DNA of 46,674 nucleotides from Anaerolineae bacterium (GCA_016926805.1 JAFGNV010000039.1:1-46674); one strand, 5' to 3'; numbered from the stretch's first letter, positions 6,616-16,193 are shown. Numbers and translations are program-made. The notes: generated from the letters alone by a model not told the origin.

Positions 6616-9600
6616 TTAACTTTCTGCTCCTTGTCCGGCCTGGCTGAGAATTATCCGATTAATTGGCACATTGTCCAGGAAATCGCGACGCTGTTGCGAG
6701 TCCACAATGAGATTGGCCTTGCGCAGGGTTTCGTCATAGGCTTTTTGTAAATAAGTTTGCGCTGTCACCACCTGCCCCAACGTGTTCAGAATACAACTGT
6801 GTTCGTAATAGATTTCGGCCGCCGAAATTTGAGGTGAGTGCAGGTAGGTTAGTCGCTCTAACTGCTCAATAGCTAACCCGGAGCTTTTGCGGGCCTCGTT
6901 TAAATTTCTTAACTCAAAGAAGCTGGCACCTCGCAAGTAGTAGCCCAGCAATTCGTGTTCGTGGTGTCCACCCTCGCTGGTTAGCTTGATAATGCGATTA
7001 CTCAAGCGGATGGCATTGGTCAGGTTCTCTTCGCCGCCCAGAGTCCGATAGTAAGCAGAAAGAGCCTGGTAGCTTCTGAGCATCAGGGTCAGATCATTGC
7101 GTTCCTCGGCCCGTTTTACCGCCTGACTTAATAGATTTCCCGCTTTATCAAATTGCTCGTTCACAATGTGGACGAGTCCCTGGGAAATAAGCACATAAAT
7201 TTGACCCCGCTGGTGATTGGAAGCGTTAAAGATGGCCTGAGCCTGTTGATAATTGTCTAGGGCCTGGTCGTAACTGCCCAGATTGTACCAGGCGTCGCCC
7301 ACGTGGTATAAATCCCACCCAACTTGCAGCGAGGCGCCGATGTTTTCGGAGATCTGTATGGCCTGATTATAATATTGCAGGGCACGGGTGTAATCATCGA
7401 CAAACTGCGCCAGCCCCCCCATGCCCCACAACGTCCAGGCTTCGTCAATGCGGTTGCCGGTTTCACGGCAGATGGCCAACGCCCGGTTGAAATGAATCTC
7501 TGCCCGTTGCGGGTCGTGCAGGGTGTCGGTATAGATGTGACCGACCAGCTCGGTCAGTCTTCCCTCACGTTCCCGGTCGTTCAAATTCTGGGCAATCATC
7601 AGGGCCTGGGCCGCGTAAGTCATACTGTCGGCGTCGCGGCGAGTCCACAAAACCCGCGCAATTTGTTCCAGACAATATTGCTCGCCTTGCCGGTCGTTGT
7701 GTTCTTGGGCAACTTTGAGCGCCTGCCGGGCAATTTCTTCGGCCTGATTCAATTTGCCCACTTCCCAATAGTAGGTGGCCTGGCGCGACATCGCTTCGAC
7801 CCACAGTTGTTTATGGCCCAGGGCTTCGGCCACGGCCAGGAGTTTTTCCAGAGCATTTAGCTCCCGTTCACGGTCGCCGGTTATGTTGAGGATTTTTCGT
7901 ATCTGACGCAGCAGCCAGAACTGCTCGTTCAGGTTCGACTCCAGGCTCTCATTGGTTAAATCCGGCGCTATATCTTCCAGAATCTCCTGCGCTTGTTGGA
8001 GATACTCAACCGCTTCGGTATTGGCGTATACCTGATATGCTATTTCCCCGGCCCGGCGGAGATAAGGCACAGCTTTTTCATCTTGGGCTCCGGCAATTAG
8101 ATGATGGGCCAGCACGGCGGGGGTTGTTTGAAGAACCTGCGTATCGACAAGTTTTTCTATAGCGCGGGCTACTTGGCGGTGCAATTGGCGACGGCGCAGC
8201 GGGCGTAGTTCCTCGTATAACGTCTCCCGGATCAGCGCGTGTTGGAACTGGTAGTGGATATTGATGCCAGGTTCAGCGCCGTTGCCGGGTTGGTCTTCAA
8301 TTTTGCTGACCTCAATCAACTGGTAACTGAGCGCCTGTTCGATGGCCCACTGGATGGTTTCGTCATTGTGCGGGCTAGCCTCGGCCAGTAAGTTAAGGTT
8401 AAAACTCCGGCCAATAACCGCGGCCAGTTGCATTAATTCTCGGGTGGATTTTTTGACCCGTTCTAACCGTCCCCCCAACACCGATTTGATGCTGCCAGGC
8501 ACGCGCAGTTGGCCTGTATCGCGCTGCATCCAGCGGCCTTCACGCAGGATGAGTTGTCCGTCGGTGGCCAGACTTTTGATAACTTCCTCAATAAAAAGCG
8601 GGTTGCCTTCGGTGGCCTGATAGATAGAATCCGTAAACTGCTTGCTGACACTGTTCCCCAACAGAGCCTCCAGCATTTGTTTGACCATCTCCGACGCCAG
8701 TCGGCGCAGGGGAATGCGGTGCAGCAATTCATTCGACTCCGCAGTGGCGATGAGGCGGTTAAGCGGATGGGCGTAACTCAGGGCGACATCTTGATAGGTG
8801 CCTACCACCAGTAGCGGCGTTGTTGAAGCGTGGCAGATGAGGGTTTGTAGAATATCCAGGCTACCGGCGTCGGCGAAATGCAGATCGGTCAGCACCAGCA
8901 AGGTAGGTTGTTCATACGCCATATTTAACAAAAACTTGCTGATCTGTTCCATTAACCGGACCCGCTCGGCTTCCGGTTCCAGGGGTGGGTTGGGAGGGAT
9001 GTAACCGATCTTTTCGGCCAGTTGGGGCGCCAGCTTGACCACCTCCGCCGCGATGAAATCCGGGGTTTGACGCCGCAATACACTGGCCGTTTGCTCGCGC
9101 ACGTAACTGCGCAGGGTGTTAGCAAAGATGGCATAAGGCGTACCGCTATCTTGTTCTCGGGCAATGCCTGATAGAATGTAACCATCGCGCAGGCTGGTAT
9201 AGACTCGTAGCTCGCGGAGCAGCCGATTCTTGCCGACGCCTGCTTCACCGGAAATCAAAACGAGGGGTTCGACATCGGGTTCTCCCAAACGAACCAGGTC
9301 CCAACGACGTTTGAGTTCGGTTAGTTCGGTTTCCCGGCCCACCATCTTGCCCTGGGCAATGCGGTCGAGTAGAAGTTGGTGAGAGGTGGAACTTTCCAGA
9401 ACCAGCATCTGTTTGGGTAAATTGCCAGCCGCCGTATCCAGTTCGATAACGCCTCCCCGGAGACGGATCAGAATAGGAGCCAAATCCTGGCGAACCTGGC
9501 TGGCTGTGGCGTAGCGTTCGTTGGGGCGTTTGGCCAATAATTTGAGAATGATGGTTTGCAGGTCATCGGGAATGTTGGGGTTGTAGTGCTGCGGAGGCAC

Positions 9601-10323
9601 CACCGGCGCGTGGATGTGTTGGGAAATGACCGTCAACGGGTCGTCGCCAGAAAAAGGCCGGCGCCCCGTAAGCAACTCGTACATAATCACGCCCATCGCG
9701 TACAGGTCTACGCGGTGGTCGCTCTCCTCGCCCAGGGCCAACTCCGGTGCCAGATATGAGGCCGTACCGGCTACCAAACCCTCCTCCGTCAGGCGGGACT
9801 GGCCCTGGATGCGAGCCAGCCCAAAATCCATCACCTTGACCTGCCCGTTGACGGTAATCATTACGTTCTCGGGTTTGAGGTCACGATGGATGACGCCACG
9901 CGCGTGGGAGTATTCCAGGGCGTTCAGGATATCGTCGATGATAGGGAGAGACTCGGAAAACGGCATCAGGTCGGGACTGTAACTGTTGTCAACAGCCCAC
10001 AAATCCTGGCCAGGAATGAATTCCATCACCAGGTAGGGCCAACCTTCCTCGGCTTCAGCATAATCGTAAAGAGTGATGATATGCGAGTGGTTGAGCCGGG
10101 CCACGGAACGAGCTTCGCTGTGGAAACGTTGCCGTTTATCCCCGGCCAGGCTCTCCTTATCGGTGAGAAGTTTGATGGCCACAACGCGGCCCAATTGTTC
10201 GTCGGTGGCTTTATAGATGACCCCGGCTCCGCCTTCCCCAAGCTGTTCCTCCAGCCGATAGCGATTGTTGAGCCGTAAGCCGGTAGTAATTGAGGCTGCA
10301 GTGCTGTGTCGATGTTTTGACAT
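6616..10323 (-). CDS. Ser/Thr protein kinase - AAA ATPase - TPR regulator
   Basis: This 1235-residue protein starts with a Hanks-type kinase domain (about 21-285): glycine loop GEGGAG, Lys51 in VAIKLL, HRDLKPEN with catalytic Asp148, and DFGLA with Asp166. A STAND-like ATPase follows: P-loop GEAGVGKN at 359-366 (Asn where Ser/Thr is usual), and LLVLTDLHFAD as Walker B. The last 450 residues are tetratricopeptide-like repeats. The design, like the AfsR/LuxR-type ATPases fused to kinases, suggests a cytoplasmic signal integrator that phosphorylates partners. ATG 10323 was chosen over a TTG six bases upstream; neither has a strong ribosome site. The gene stands alone, with its own promoter about 45 bp upstream. 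Substrates are unknown. Confidence 0.9.
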   Translation of the reverse strand: MSKHRHSTAASITTGLRLNNRYRLEEQLGEGGAGVIYKATDEQLGRVVAIKLLTDKESLAGDKRQRFHSEARSVARLNHSHIITLYDYAEAEEGWPYLVMEFIPGQDLWAVDNSYSPDLMPFSESLPIIDDILNALEYSHARGVIHRDLKPENVMITVNGQVKVMDFGLARIQGQSRLTEEGLVAGTASYLAPELALGEESDHRVDLYAMGVIMYELLTGRRPFSGDDPLTVISQHIHAPVVPPQHYNPNIPDDLQTIILKLLAKRPNERYATASQVRQDLAPILIRLRGGVIELDTAAGNLPKQMLVLESSTSHQLLLDRIAQGKMVGRETELTELKRRWDLVRLGEPDVEPLVLISGEAGVGKNRLLRELRVYTSLRDGYILSGIAREQDSGTPYAIFANTLRSYVREQTASVLRRQTPDFIAAEVVKLAPQLAEKIGYIPPNPPLEPEAERVRLMEQISKFLLNMAYEQPTLLVLTDLHFADAGSLDILQTLICHASTTPLLVVGTYQDVALSYAHPLNRLIATAESNELLHRIPLRRLASEMVKQMLEALLGNSVSKQFTDSIYQATEGNPLFIEEVIKSLATDGQLILREGRWMQRDTGQLRVPGSIKSVLGGRLERVKKSTRELMQLAAVIGRSFNLNLLAEASPHNDETIQWAIEQALSYQLIEVSKIEDQPGNGAEPGINIHYQFQHALIRETLYEELRPLRRRQLHRQVARAIEKLVDTQVLQTTPAVLAHHLIAGAQDEKAVPYLRRAGEIAYQVYANTEAVEYLQQAQEILEDIAPDLTNESLESNLNEQFWLLRQIRKILNITGDRERELNALEKLLAVAEALGHKQLWVEAMSRQATYYWEVGKLNQAEEIARQALKVAQEHNDRQGEQYCLEQIARVLWTRRDADSMTYAAQALMIAQNLNDREREGRLTELVGHIYTDTLHDPQRAEIHFNRALAICRETGNRIDEAWTLWGMGGLAQFVDDYTRALQYYNQAIQISENIGASLQVGWDLYHVGDAWYNLGSYDQALDNYQQAQAIFNASNHQRGQIYVLISQGLVHIVNEQFDKAGNLLSQAVKRAEERNDLTLMLRSYQALSAYYRTLGGEENLTNAIRLSNRIIKLTSEGGHHEHELLGYYLRGASFFELRNLNEARKSSGLAIEQLERLTYLHSPQISAAEIYYEHSCILNTLGQVVTAQTYLQKAYDETLRKANLIVDSQQRRDFLDNVPINRIILSQAGQGAES

Positions 10324-10365
10324 ACCCAAATCTTGAACCTAAACTCAGATCTAACCCGCGCGTTG

Positions 10366-10394
10366 ATTTTACTCTACCTCACCCATAGACACAA
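10366..10394 (-). promoter_or_regulatory. Promoter of the kinase-AAA-TPR gene
   Basis: On the minus strand TTGTGT, a 17-bp spacer and TAAAAT lie in the right order, with the -10 box about 42 nt before the kinase ATG. The -10 matches consensus at five of six bases and the -35 at three. Confidence 0.45.
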
Positions 10395-10420
10395 GAAAGA
10401 TGCAAAGGTTTCTTCTTTCT

Positions 10421-10522
10421 GTACCTGTGCAATAGCGGCACAGGGAAGGGGGGATAATGGGGGGAACTACCCCCCAAACCCCCCGCCCCTTCGGGGAATT
10501 ATTCGACCTATTGCACAGGTCG
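10421..10522. mobile_element. MITE-like element, 102 bp, with 8-bp target duplication
   Basis: Terminal inverted repeats GTACCTGTGCAATAG (10421-10435) and CTATTGCACAGGTCG (10508-10522) match at 13 of 15 bases. The element is flanked by the 8-bp direct repeat TTCTTTCT (10413-10420 and 10523-10530), as expected for a target-site duplication. The interior has no gene and contains G/C-run hairpins (GGGGGG...CCCCCC, CCCCTTCGGGG). It lies between the divergent kinase and protease genes. Its ends resemble those of the element at 42544-42640. The flanks are pyrimidine-rich, so the duplication is slightly less certain than in the second copy. Confidence 0.7.
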
Positions 10523-10680
10523 TTCTTTCTCATTTGGTTTTAAGCTTGTTCTATAGTATTTCTAACACAATTAGGATATACTATCCCTAATCCTCGATAG
10601 TTTTCAAGAAAAACTTCCGAATTTTTGGCCGTAGGGTCTGTATGTAGAGACCTGTCCTCACGGTTGGAAAGGCATAAATA

Positions 10681-11802
10681 ATGGGCTGGTCCTTGAGAAT
10701 AGGACGGATATTTGGTATTGACATCAAGGTGCACCTGACCTTTCTTTTAATTCTGGTCTGGGGTGCGTTTAGTTATGGGGGCAATGCCGGTCCCTGGTAC
10801 GGCATGCTGGTAACCCTGGCCATCTTCACGTTGGTGTTGTTGCACGAGTTGGGGCATAGTGTGGCGGCGAAGGGTTTTGGTATTTCGGTAAGAGATATTA
10901 CGTTGTTGCCCATTGGCGGGATAGCGCGTTTGGAGCGAATGCCCAAAAAGCCCGTTCAGGAATTGATTGTGGCCGTGGCCGGCCCTCTGGTGAATGTGAT
11001 CTTGGCCTTGATCCTATTGCCCCTGGTGGTGGGTTTGATGATAGGCCAGTCGATCCCATTTTCTCTGAGGTTAATGACCCAACCGGGAATGTTAGGTTTG
11101 TTGACCTTCTTGCTGGGGGCCAACATTTCTCTGGTTGTTTTCAATATGATTCCGGCGTTCCCGTTGGATGGCGGGCGTGTCTTTCGGGCAATGCTCGGTT
11201 TTTTTACCGATTACTATCGGGCTACCAAGATTGCGGTTACGGTGGGGCGTGTCTTTGCCTTTGGTCTGGGGTTATTTGCCATTTTGTCCATGCAGTTCTG
11301 GTTGGCAATAATTGCGCTCTTTATTTTTATGGCCGGAAGCCAGGAAGGGTTGGTGGCGGCGACCCGGGGTAAACTGCGCCAGTGGCAGGTTGGGCAGGTG
11401 TTGGGTCGCAATCCTATTTCTCTGCCGCCTTATGCCACCGTGGGACAGGTGGCCCCGGTGGTGATGGGCAGTTACCAGGCGAATTTTCCGGTGTTGGATC
11501 CGACGAACGGTCAACTGCTTGGCTTTACCACCAACCGCAAGGTTGCCCAGGCGATGGCCCAGGGACAGGGGCAGCAGCCGTTGACCGAGGTGATGCAGCC
11601 TGTCCACAATGTGCCGGTGGTCGGGTTTTACGCCCGGCTGGACGAGGTATTGGAGAAACTGGCTGAAACCCCCCAGCGAGTGGCAGCGGTGTATGATGGC
11701 CTTCATTTCCGGGGCTTGATTAGCCTGGAGGACATTCAGCGGGTGTTCCAATTCCTCCCCCGTCGACGAGGCGAGATTATGCCTCAGCCCAAACAGCTTT
11801 AA
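10681..11802 (+). CDS. Site-2 protease family (M50) zinc metalloprotease with CBS-like domain
   Basis: The 373-residue membrane protein has several hydrophobic segments in its first 225 residues. The zinc motif HELGH is at 55-59 and the third ligand motif PLDGGRVFR has Asp163, the layout of the SpoIVFB / Rip3-type site-2 proteases that cleave membrane-bound regulators inside the bilayer. The C-terminal 140 residues (about 230-365) resemble a paired CBS domain (VGQVLGRNPISLPPYATVGQ, LTEVMQPVHNVPVV), usually an adenine-nucleotide sensor. The ATG is preceded by an A/T-rich stretch without a clear ribosome site; a TATACT at 10577 is a possible -10. Its substrate is not evident from neighbours. 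Confidence 0.9.
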   Translation: MGWSLRIGRIFGIDIKVHLTFLLILVWGAFSYGGNAGPWYGMLVTLAIFTLVLLHELGHSVAAKGFGISVRDITLLPIGGIARLERMPKKPVQELIVAVAGPLVNVILALILLPLVVGLMIGQSIPFSLRLMTQPGMLGLLTFLLGANISLVVFNMIPAFPLDGGRVFRAMLGFFTDYYRATKIAVTVGRVFAFGLGLFAILSMQFWLAIIALFIFMAGSQEGLVAATRGKLRQWQVGQVLGRNPISLPPYATVGQVAPVVMGSYQANFPVLDPTNGQLLGFTTNRKVAQAMAQGQGQQPLTEVMQPVHNVPVVGFYARLDEVLEKLAETPQRVAAVYDGLHFRGLISLEDIQRVFQFLPRRRGEIMPQPKQL

Positions 11803-11811
11803 TCTATCCCT

Positions 11812-12090
11812 TTACCTTACCTCAAAATCGGTGTAGTTGTCTTTGGGTTCGTCGTAGCGGTAAAGAATGCTGCGGATTTGGCTGCTTTGAGGTTCCTCCT
11901 GACACCACGCTAACAGTTTTTCGATATTGTTTTGCTCGCCCTGGGCTTCGATTTCAATGCGTCCGTCGGATAGGGTGCGCACAAAGCCGGTCAGTTCCAG
12001 TTTTTTGGCCTGTCGCTGGGTGTTAAAGCGAAAGTTCATCGCCTGGAGCCGGCCCTCAATCAAGATACGCGCTCGTATCGGTTCGGTCAT
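11812..12090 (-). CDS. Acylphosphatase-like protein with altered active site
   Basis: The 92-residue protein is full length for acylphosphatase, a small alpha/beta enzyme that hydrolyses carboxyl-phosphate bonds. The phosphate-loop region reads GRLQAMNFR (canonical GxVQGVxFR), keeping catalytic Arg21. The second catalytic residue, an Asn in GxVxN, is replaced: the text is GFVRTLSDG, with Thr39 in its place. The QGV part of the loop is also changed to QAM. The rest (DGRIEIEAQG) fits the family. It may be inactive or have a different function such as binding. It is the last gene of the YfhO / prepilin peptidase operon, 16 bp after the peptidase gene. Confidence 0.8.
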   Translation of the reverse strand: MTEPIRARILIEGRLQAMNFRFNTQRQAKKLELTGFVRTLSDGRIEIEAQGEQNNIEKLLAWCQEEPQSSQIRSILYRYDEPKDNYTDFEVR

Positions 12091-12106
12091 AAGTATTTTC
12101 TTTCCT

Positions 12107-12853
12107 TCACCAAAAGTAATATCTCCATATTTCCTCGCCCCAAACCAGCATCATCCAGCCGGTAATGGTCAAAAAAGGTCCATAAGGAATAAAACTTTTT
12201 AAGCCTACGCGCCGGGTCATCAGCAGGATTAGGGCGACAAAGCCGCCCAGAAAAACGCCAAAAATCAGACTCAAGATGATATGGGGAAACCCAAGGATTA
12301 AGCCCAAAAAGGCAGACAGAATGACATCGCCGCTCCCCAATCCCCCGCGGGCCAGCAGCGCAGCGACGTAACTGAGGATAAAGCCCGTCGCGCCACCCAC
12401 CAACGCCGTAGGCCAGGCCAGACCCGGCGTGAAAAAAGCAGCCGCCAGAGCGAAGATGAGAGCGGGTAACATCACCACATTGAAGATGAGCCGGTGTTCC
12501 AAATCGGTAACGGTAACCAGAATAAGAATGGCCGTGTAGAGGGTGATAATTACCAAGTTGAGGGTGTAACCATACCGTTGCAGCAGAAAAACAAAGAAAG
12601 CCGGGGTCGCCAGCTCGATAATGATGGCTCGAACCAGGTATCCTTGTGGCTGTCCGCAGGACGGGCATTTTTTCTGTCCGGTCAGGATGGTAATGAGAGC
12701 GCTCCAGGCCGGGTAGGCACGCGGCGTGCTACAATTCAGGCATTTGGGTTTCTGAAAGACTGTTTGGCGTTTGGGTAAAATATCGGCGGCATGATTGATG
12801 GCGATTCCCACCAACCAGCCGAGGAGGGCGAATAGAATTACTGAGATAATCAA
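12107..12853 (-). CDS. Type IV prepilin leader peptidase family protein (A24)
   Basis: The 248-residue multi-pass membrane protein has an N-terminal zinc-type tetracysteine site, Cys38/Cys41 and Cys63/Cys66, as in bifunctional PilD enzymes, though the domain is short. The two catalytic aspartates are in VTDLEHRLIFN (Asp117) and GLGSGDVILS (Asp176, the GxGD motif). It would cleave the leader of type IV pilin or pseudopilin precursors. The start is TTG 12853: it follows AAGGA by 7 nt and overlaps the YfhO stop as TTGA, so the two are translationally coupled. A longer reading frame with His-rich residues upstream overlaps YfhO and has no ribosome site. No pilin genes are in the window. Confidence 0.87.
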   Translation of the reverse strand: MIISVILFALLGWLVGIAINHAADILPKRQTVFQKPKCLNCSTPRAYPAWSALITILTGQKKCPSCGQPQGYLVRAIIIELATPAFFVFLLQRYGYTLNLVIITLYTAILILVTVTDLEHRLIFNVVMLPALIFALAAAFFTPGLAWPTALVGGATGFILSYVAALLARGGLGSGDVILSAFLGLILGFPHIILSLIFGVFLGGFVALILLMTRRVGLKSFIPYGPFLTITGWMMLVWGEEIWRYYFW

Positions 12854-15321
12854 GGGCTTTTCCTTAAGTTTAGATGACGGACTAAAGGCCAGGCAGCAAT
12901 GATGGACATGATGACCAACGTGATGCCGTTTAGCCATAAACCGGCGATAAAACTGGCCGGGCGGTATCTGAACACGATCTCGTGTTCCCCGGCGGCTACC
13001 GCCACCGCGCGAAAGGCCAGATTGGCCGGCCAGATGGCCGTTGGCTGGCCATCGACGGTGGCCTCCCAGCCAGGGTAAAAGGTATCGGTTAAAACCACAA
13101 AACCGGCCGTTGGGGCGTCAACCAGAAGTGAAACCCGCTGCCATCCCTGTTCATTAACATCCACCGGCCAAATATCAGTTAACAGGTGGGCCTTAGGTTT
13201 AAGGTTCAGGGCGTTGCCAGTATCCATGATAATCACTTCGCGATTAGGGTCAAAATTGGGTGAGGTTAATCGATCTACGATGTCGTTGGTGGTTGGGGCC
13301 GGGTAAGCTTGGGCTACAAAATAGGCTCTTGGCAACACGTTGGGTATTCGTTGGATGGCAATCGTTCCATCATCATAACTCACCGGCCAGGTAGGCTGGG
13401 ATGAACTGCCAATGAAGTAACCCACGTTCATCATTGCCAGCAGCCGGGCTTGTTGCGCCGGGCCAGACTGTTTTACCAAATTGCTCAATTGCTGCCACCG
13501 TCCAATCGTCAAAGGGTCATCGTTATTGGCGGTGGGCAGGTTGGCGTAAATCCCCACATTGGGCACGAGCGTTTCCTTGAACCCTTGCCAATAGTCAACG
13601 CGCAAGGGACCAAAGGCGTCAAAACGGAAATATCGGTTGAATTTGATGGCGTGCGCAAATTGATCGTCAACAAAAAAGCGGGTCTGCCCTGCCTGCGCGC
13701 TGAGAAAATTGGCGCCAATGATGGGTTGGTTGAAGATGGTTGTCGGCAGGCTGGGGATAAGGGGAAAGGCAAACCATAGTAAATCCAGGGCCACAAAAAT
13801 CAGGACGACCACCTGCCAAAGCGTCTCTTTGACTCGAGAGAGGCTCTTTTGGAGCGGATAGTTTAATAGAATGATAATCGAGATGGTAAGCAACACGCCC
13901 AGGGTCAGGGTGGCTGTCAGAAAAGTGAGACTTCTACCGACCAGAAAGAATCGGCCTATCAGACCGGCCAGCGTAATCCCCACCCCGGCGATGAGGAATC
14001 GCCGCCAACCCCGCCAGCTCAATGTGGTGAGATCAAAAGTTTGCGCGCCGATGCCCGCCAGAATGGTAATGGCAAGGGTATACCAAATCAGCAGGCGAGC
14101 GGGGGCCTGGAAATAGTCAAAACCGGGAATGGTGTTAAATACCCAGAGATAAACGGGCGTATGCCAGCCCATCGCCAGAATCAGGCTAATGGGAATGAGT
14201 AGGGCAAAGAAGGGAACGATTTGCCGGAAAATTGGTGGGGCATAATCGGGGGCTGGAGATTGCAGATTACGTTGATTTGAACCAGACTTGAGATAATGCC
14301 AGATAGCGATTAGTGCCAACAAAAAAGGTAGAACCCCGATGTAGGCGTGGTCTTCCCAGTAGTTGGCATAGCCCCAGTAATTGCCCCGGGCCGGATGTCC
14401 GAAAAAGTCGGGGGCCAGCAGGGTGATGAGTCGCCAGGGCCAGAAGGAATAAGACAGGGCAAATAGGCGTTCTGCGCCGCTTTGACGAGCAGATTGCGCC
14501 GTGAGTTCGGCAGTAGGCAGAATTTGAACTGCGGCCAGTAGCATCGCCAGCCCCACGGCCAGTCCAAATTTTAAACCGGCCAGCCCAACTGCCAGCCAAC
14601 ACTGTTTGGGGTTGATGAGTCTTGTATGGTTTGGTTGACCCGCTGCCTGCCAGCTTCTGAAAAAGATGTAGGCCCCGCTGAGCCAGAGACCGTAGAACCA
14701 CAATTGGGCATGCCCCGCCAGGAATTGGATGGCCAGAACCAGCCCAAGCCAGAGGATGTCGCGGTGCTGACGCCGGGTGGCGATTCTGTCACCCAACAGA
14801 AGAAGCAGCGGAAACCAGGCTATGGCATTGACCATTGTGACAAATTGGGTGCGGCCTATCAGGTAACCGCTAAACATATAGGTCAAGGCCGATACTGTGG
14901 CGGCAAAGGGAGACAGATCAATGTATCTGGCATAGATATACATCAATAATTCGGCCAGGATCAGGTGTAAAACTACGGACAAGGTCAAGCCATGTTCAAC
15001 GGGCAAGAACAGATACAACAGATTGGGCGGATAGAAAACGGCAGTCTGCAAGTTGGCCAGCAGCGGTGTACCGTTGCCCAGCAGAGGATTCCACAGGGGC
15101 CATTCTGCGGTCAGAACACTGGTTTTGACCAACTGGTGCCAGGGCCAAAATTGATACAGGGGCGTGCCCCAAAAGAGGACCTCGCCCGTAAACCCCCATC
15201 GCCAGAAAAGAACAAAGGGTAGGAAAATAATAAGCCCAATGAATAGTTGCTGGCCTTTGAAGAATTTCAAAAATCTCTTGGAGGTGGTTGGAATTGGCGT
15301 AATCTCCCTTGACTGGTGCAT
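12850..15321 (-). CDS. YfhO-family polytopic membrane protein (glycosyltransferase-C-like)
   Basis: The 823-residue protein has about a dozen hydrophobic helices in the first 500 residues and one or two at the C-terminus, with a soluble extracytoplasmic part between (about 520-790). Family signs are WPWHQLVKTS...WPLWNPLLGNGTPLLANLQ in the first loop, MFSGYLIGR, and the closing module DTFYPGWEATVDGQ before the last helix. In Firmicutes YfhO helps glycosylate lipoteichoic acid, so a role in adding sugars at the outer face of the membrane is plausible but unproven here. ATG 15321 was preferred to TTG 15330; neither has a good ribosome site. It heads the operon with the prepilin peptidase. Confidence 0.85.
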   Translation of the reverse strand: MHQSREITPIPTTSKRFLKFFKGQQLFIGLIIFLPFVLFWRWGFTGEVLFWGTPLYQFWPWHQLVKTSVLTAEWPLWNPLLGNGTPLLANLQTAVFYPPNLLYLFLPVEHGLTLSVVLHLILAELLMYIYARYIDLSPFAATVSALTYMFSGYLIGRTQFVTMVNAIAWFPLLLLLGDRIATRRQHRDILWLGLVLAIQFLAGHAQLWFYGLWLSGAYIFFRSWQAAGQPNHTRLINPKQCWLAVGLAGLKFGLAVGLAMLLAAVQILPTAELTAQSARQSGAERLFALSYSFWPWRLITLLAPDFFGHPARGNYWGYANYWEDHAYIGVLPFLLALIAIWHYLKSGSNQRNLQSPAPDYAPPIFRQIVPFFALLIPISLILAMGWHTPVYLWVFNTIPGFDYFQAPARLLIWYTLAITILAGIGAQTFDLTTLSWRGWRRFLIAGVGITLAGLIGRFFLVGRSLTFLTATLTLGVLLTISIIILLNYPLQKSLSRVKETLWQVVVLIFVALDLLWFAFPLIPSLPTTIFNQPIIGANFLSAQAGQTRFFVDDQFAHAIKFNRYFRFDAFGPLRVDYWQGFKETLVPNVGIYANLPTANNDDPLTIGRWQQLSNLVKQSGPAQQARLLAMMNVGYFIGSSSQPTWPVSYDDGTIAIQRIPNVLPRAYFVAQAYPAPTTNDIVDRLTSPNFDPNREVIIMDTGNALNLKPKAHLLTDIWPVDVNEQGWQRVSLLVDAPTAGFVVLTDTFYPGWEATVDGQPTAIWPANLAFRAVAVAAGEHEIVFRYRPASFIAGLWLNGITLVIMSIIAAWPLVRHLNLRKSP

Positions 15322-15383
15322 GATTGACAAACTACTTTGACCGGCCTAGAATGGTCGGACAGTTTTTGAGGTGAAGTTCCCTA

Positions 15384-16193
15384 TTGCTTATGCCTGTATA
15401 CGAAAGAATTAGCGCGGTAGTAAGTGTAACCTTAATCGGGTTAGCCCTATATTTTGTGCTTAAATTTCCGACGCAAACCGTCGCCGTCTCTCTATTTTCC
15501 ACGCCTCTCGCCCTTGATTTGCCCCGGCAGTGGTTGATGGCTTTCCTGCTGGCCGGTTTAGCCATGGCCGGTACGGATACCGTTATCCGGTCACATCCTG
15601 ACTTGCCCGGTCGGCGGATGGCCTATCTGGCACCTTTTTGGATGTTACCGGGCCTGCTGGTGATTTTAGCCACCCAAACTCTGGGACTGACTCCCAATCC
15701 GGTTGTCTGGGCGGTGGCCCTGGTTGGCATAGGACTATTGTTGTGGCTCACCATCATTGCCCAGTATCGACAAATTTCGCCAACCCCAACAGTTTACCGT
15801 TGGGGTTATCTGTGGCAGAAATTGCTGGCGTATGGTTTGGCCTTGGCCTTTTTTTTACTTATCTATCAAACCCGCAGTCGTGGCGCGCTGAGCGCTACCA
15901 GTATTTTGTTGGTAAGTGGCATGATCTCTCTGGCTCTCTTACGGCAGAATCCTGAAACCATTGCCAGGGTGTGGGTGTTTGCCGTGGTCATAGGTTTAAT
16001 TATGGGGCAAATTACCTGGGCTTTGAATTATTGGCGAACCAGTGCCTTGAGCGCCAGTTTGTGCCTATTTCTGCTCTTTTATGTGTTGACCGGTTTAGCC
16101 CAACAGCAGCTTTTGGGTAAATTCTCTCGCCGCACTATCTGGGAATTTGGCGCGATTACGATTGTGGCCTTGCTGGTGATTCTCAGTCTGTGA
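15384..16193 (+). CDS. Uncharacterised integral membrane protein
   Basis: The 269-residue protein consists almost entirely of hydrophobic helices, about eight, joined by short basic loops (YRQISPTPTVYRWG, RQNPE, GKFSRRT). No catalytic motif or named family was recognised with certainty; similar proteins of unknown function occur beside YfhO-like genes in Chloroflexota, but that comparison is from memory. The start is TTG 15384, which has GAGGTGA 9 nt upstream; the ATG at 15390 is in frame but 15 nt from the same site. It is divergent from YfhO across 62 bp and is followed by a weak stem and T7 at about 16200-16230. Confidence 0.7.
   Translation: MLMPVYERISAVVSVTLIGLALYFVLKFPTQTVAVSLFSTPLALDLPRQWLMAFLLAGLAMAGTDTVIRSHPDLPGRRMAYLAPFWMLPGLLVILATQTLGLTPNPVVWAVALVGIGLLLWLTIIAQYRQISPTPTVYRWGYLWQKLLAYGLALAFFLLIYQTRSRGALSATSILLVSGMISLALLRQNPETIARVWVFAVVIGLIMGQITWALNYWRTSALSASLCLFLLFYVLTGLAQQQLLGKFSRRTIWEFGAITIVALLVILSL

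Noticed and set aside
10333..10590. 85-residue frame across the MITE
   Set aside because: It spans both ends of the element and the kinase promoter, and has no coding character.
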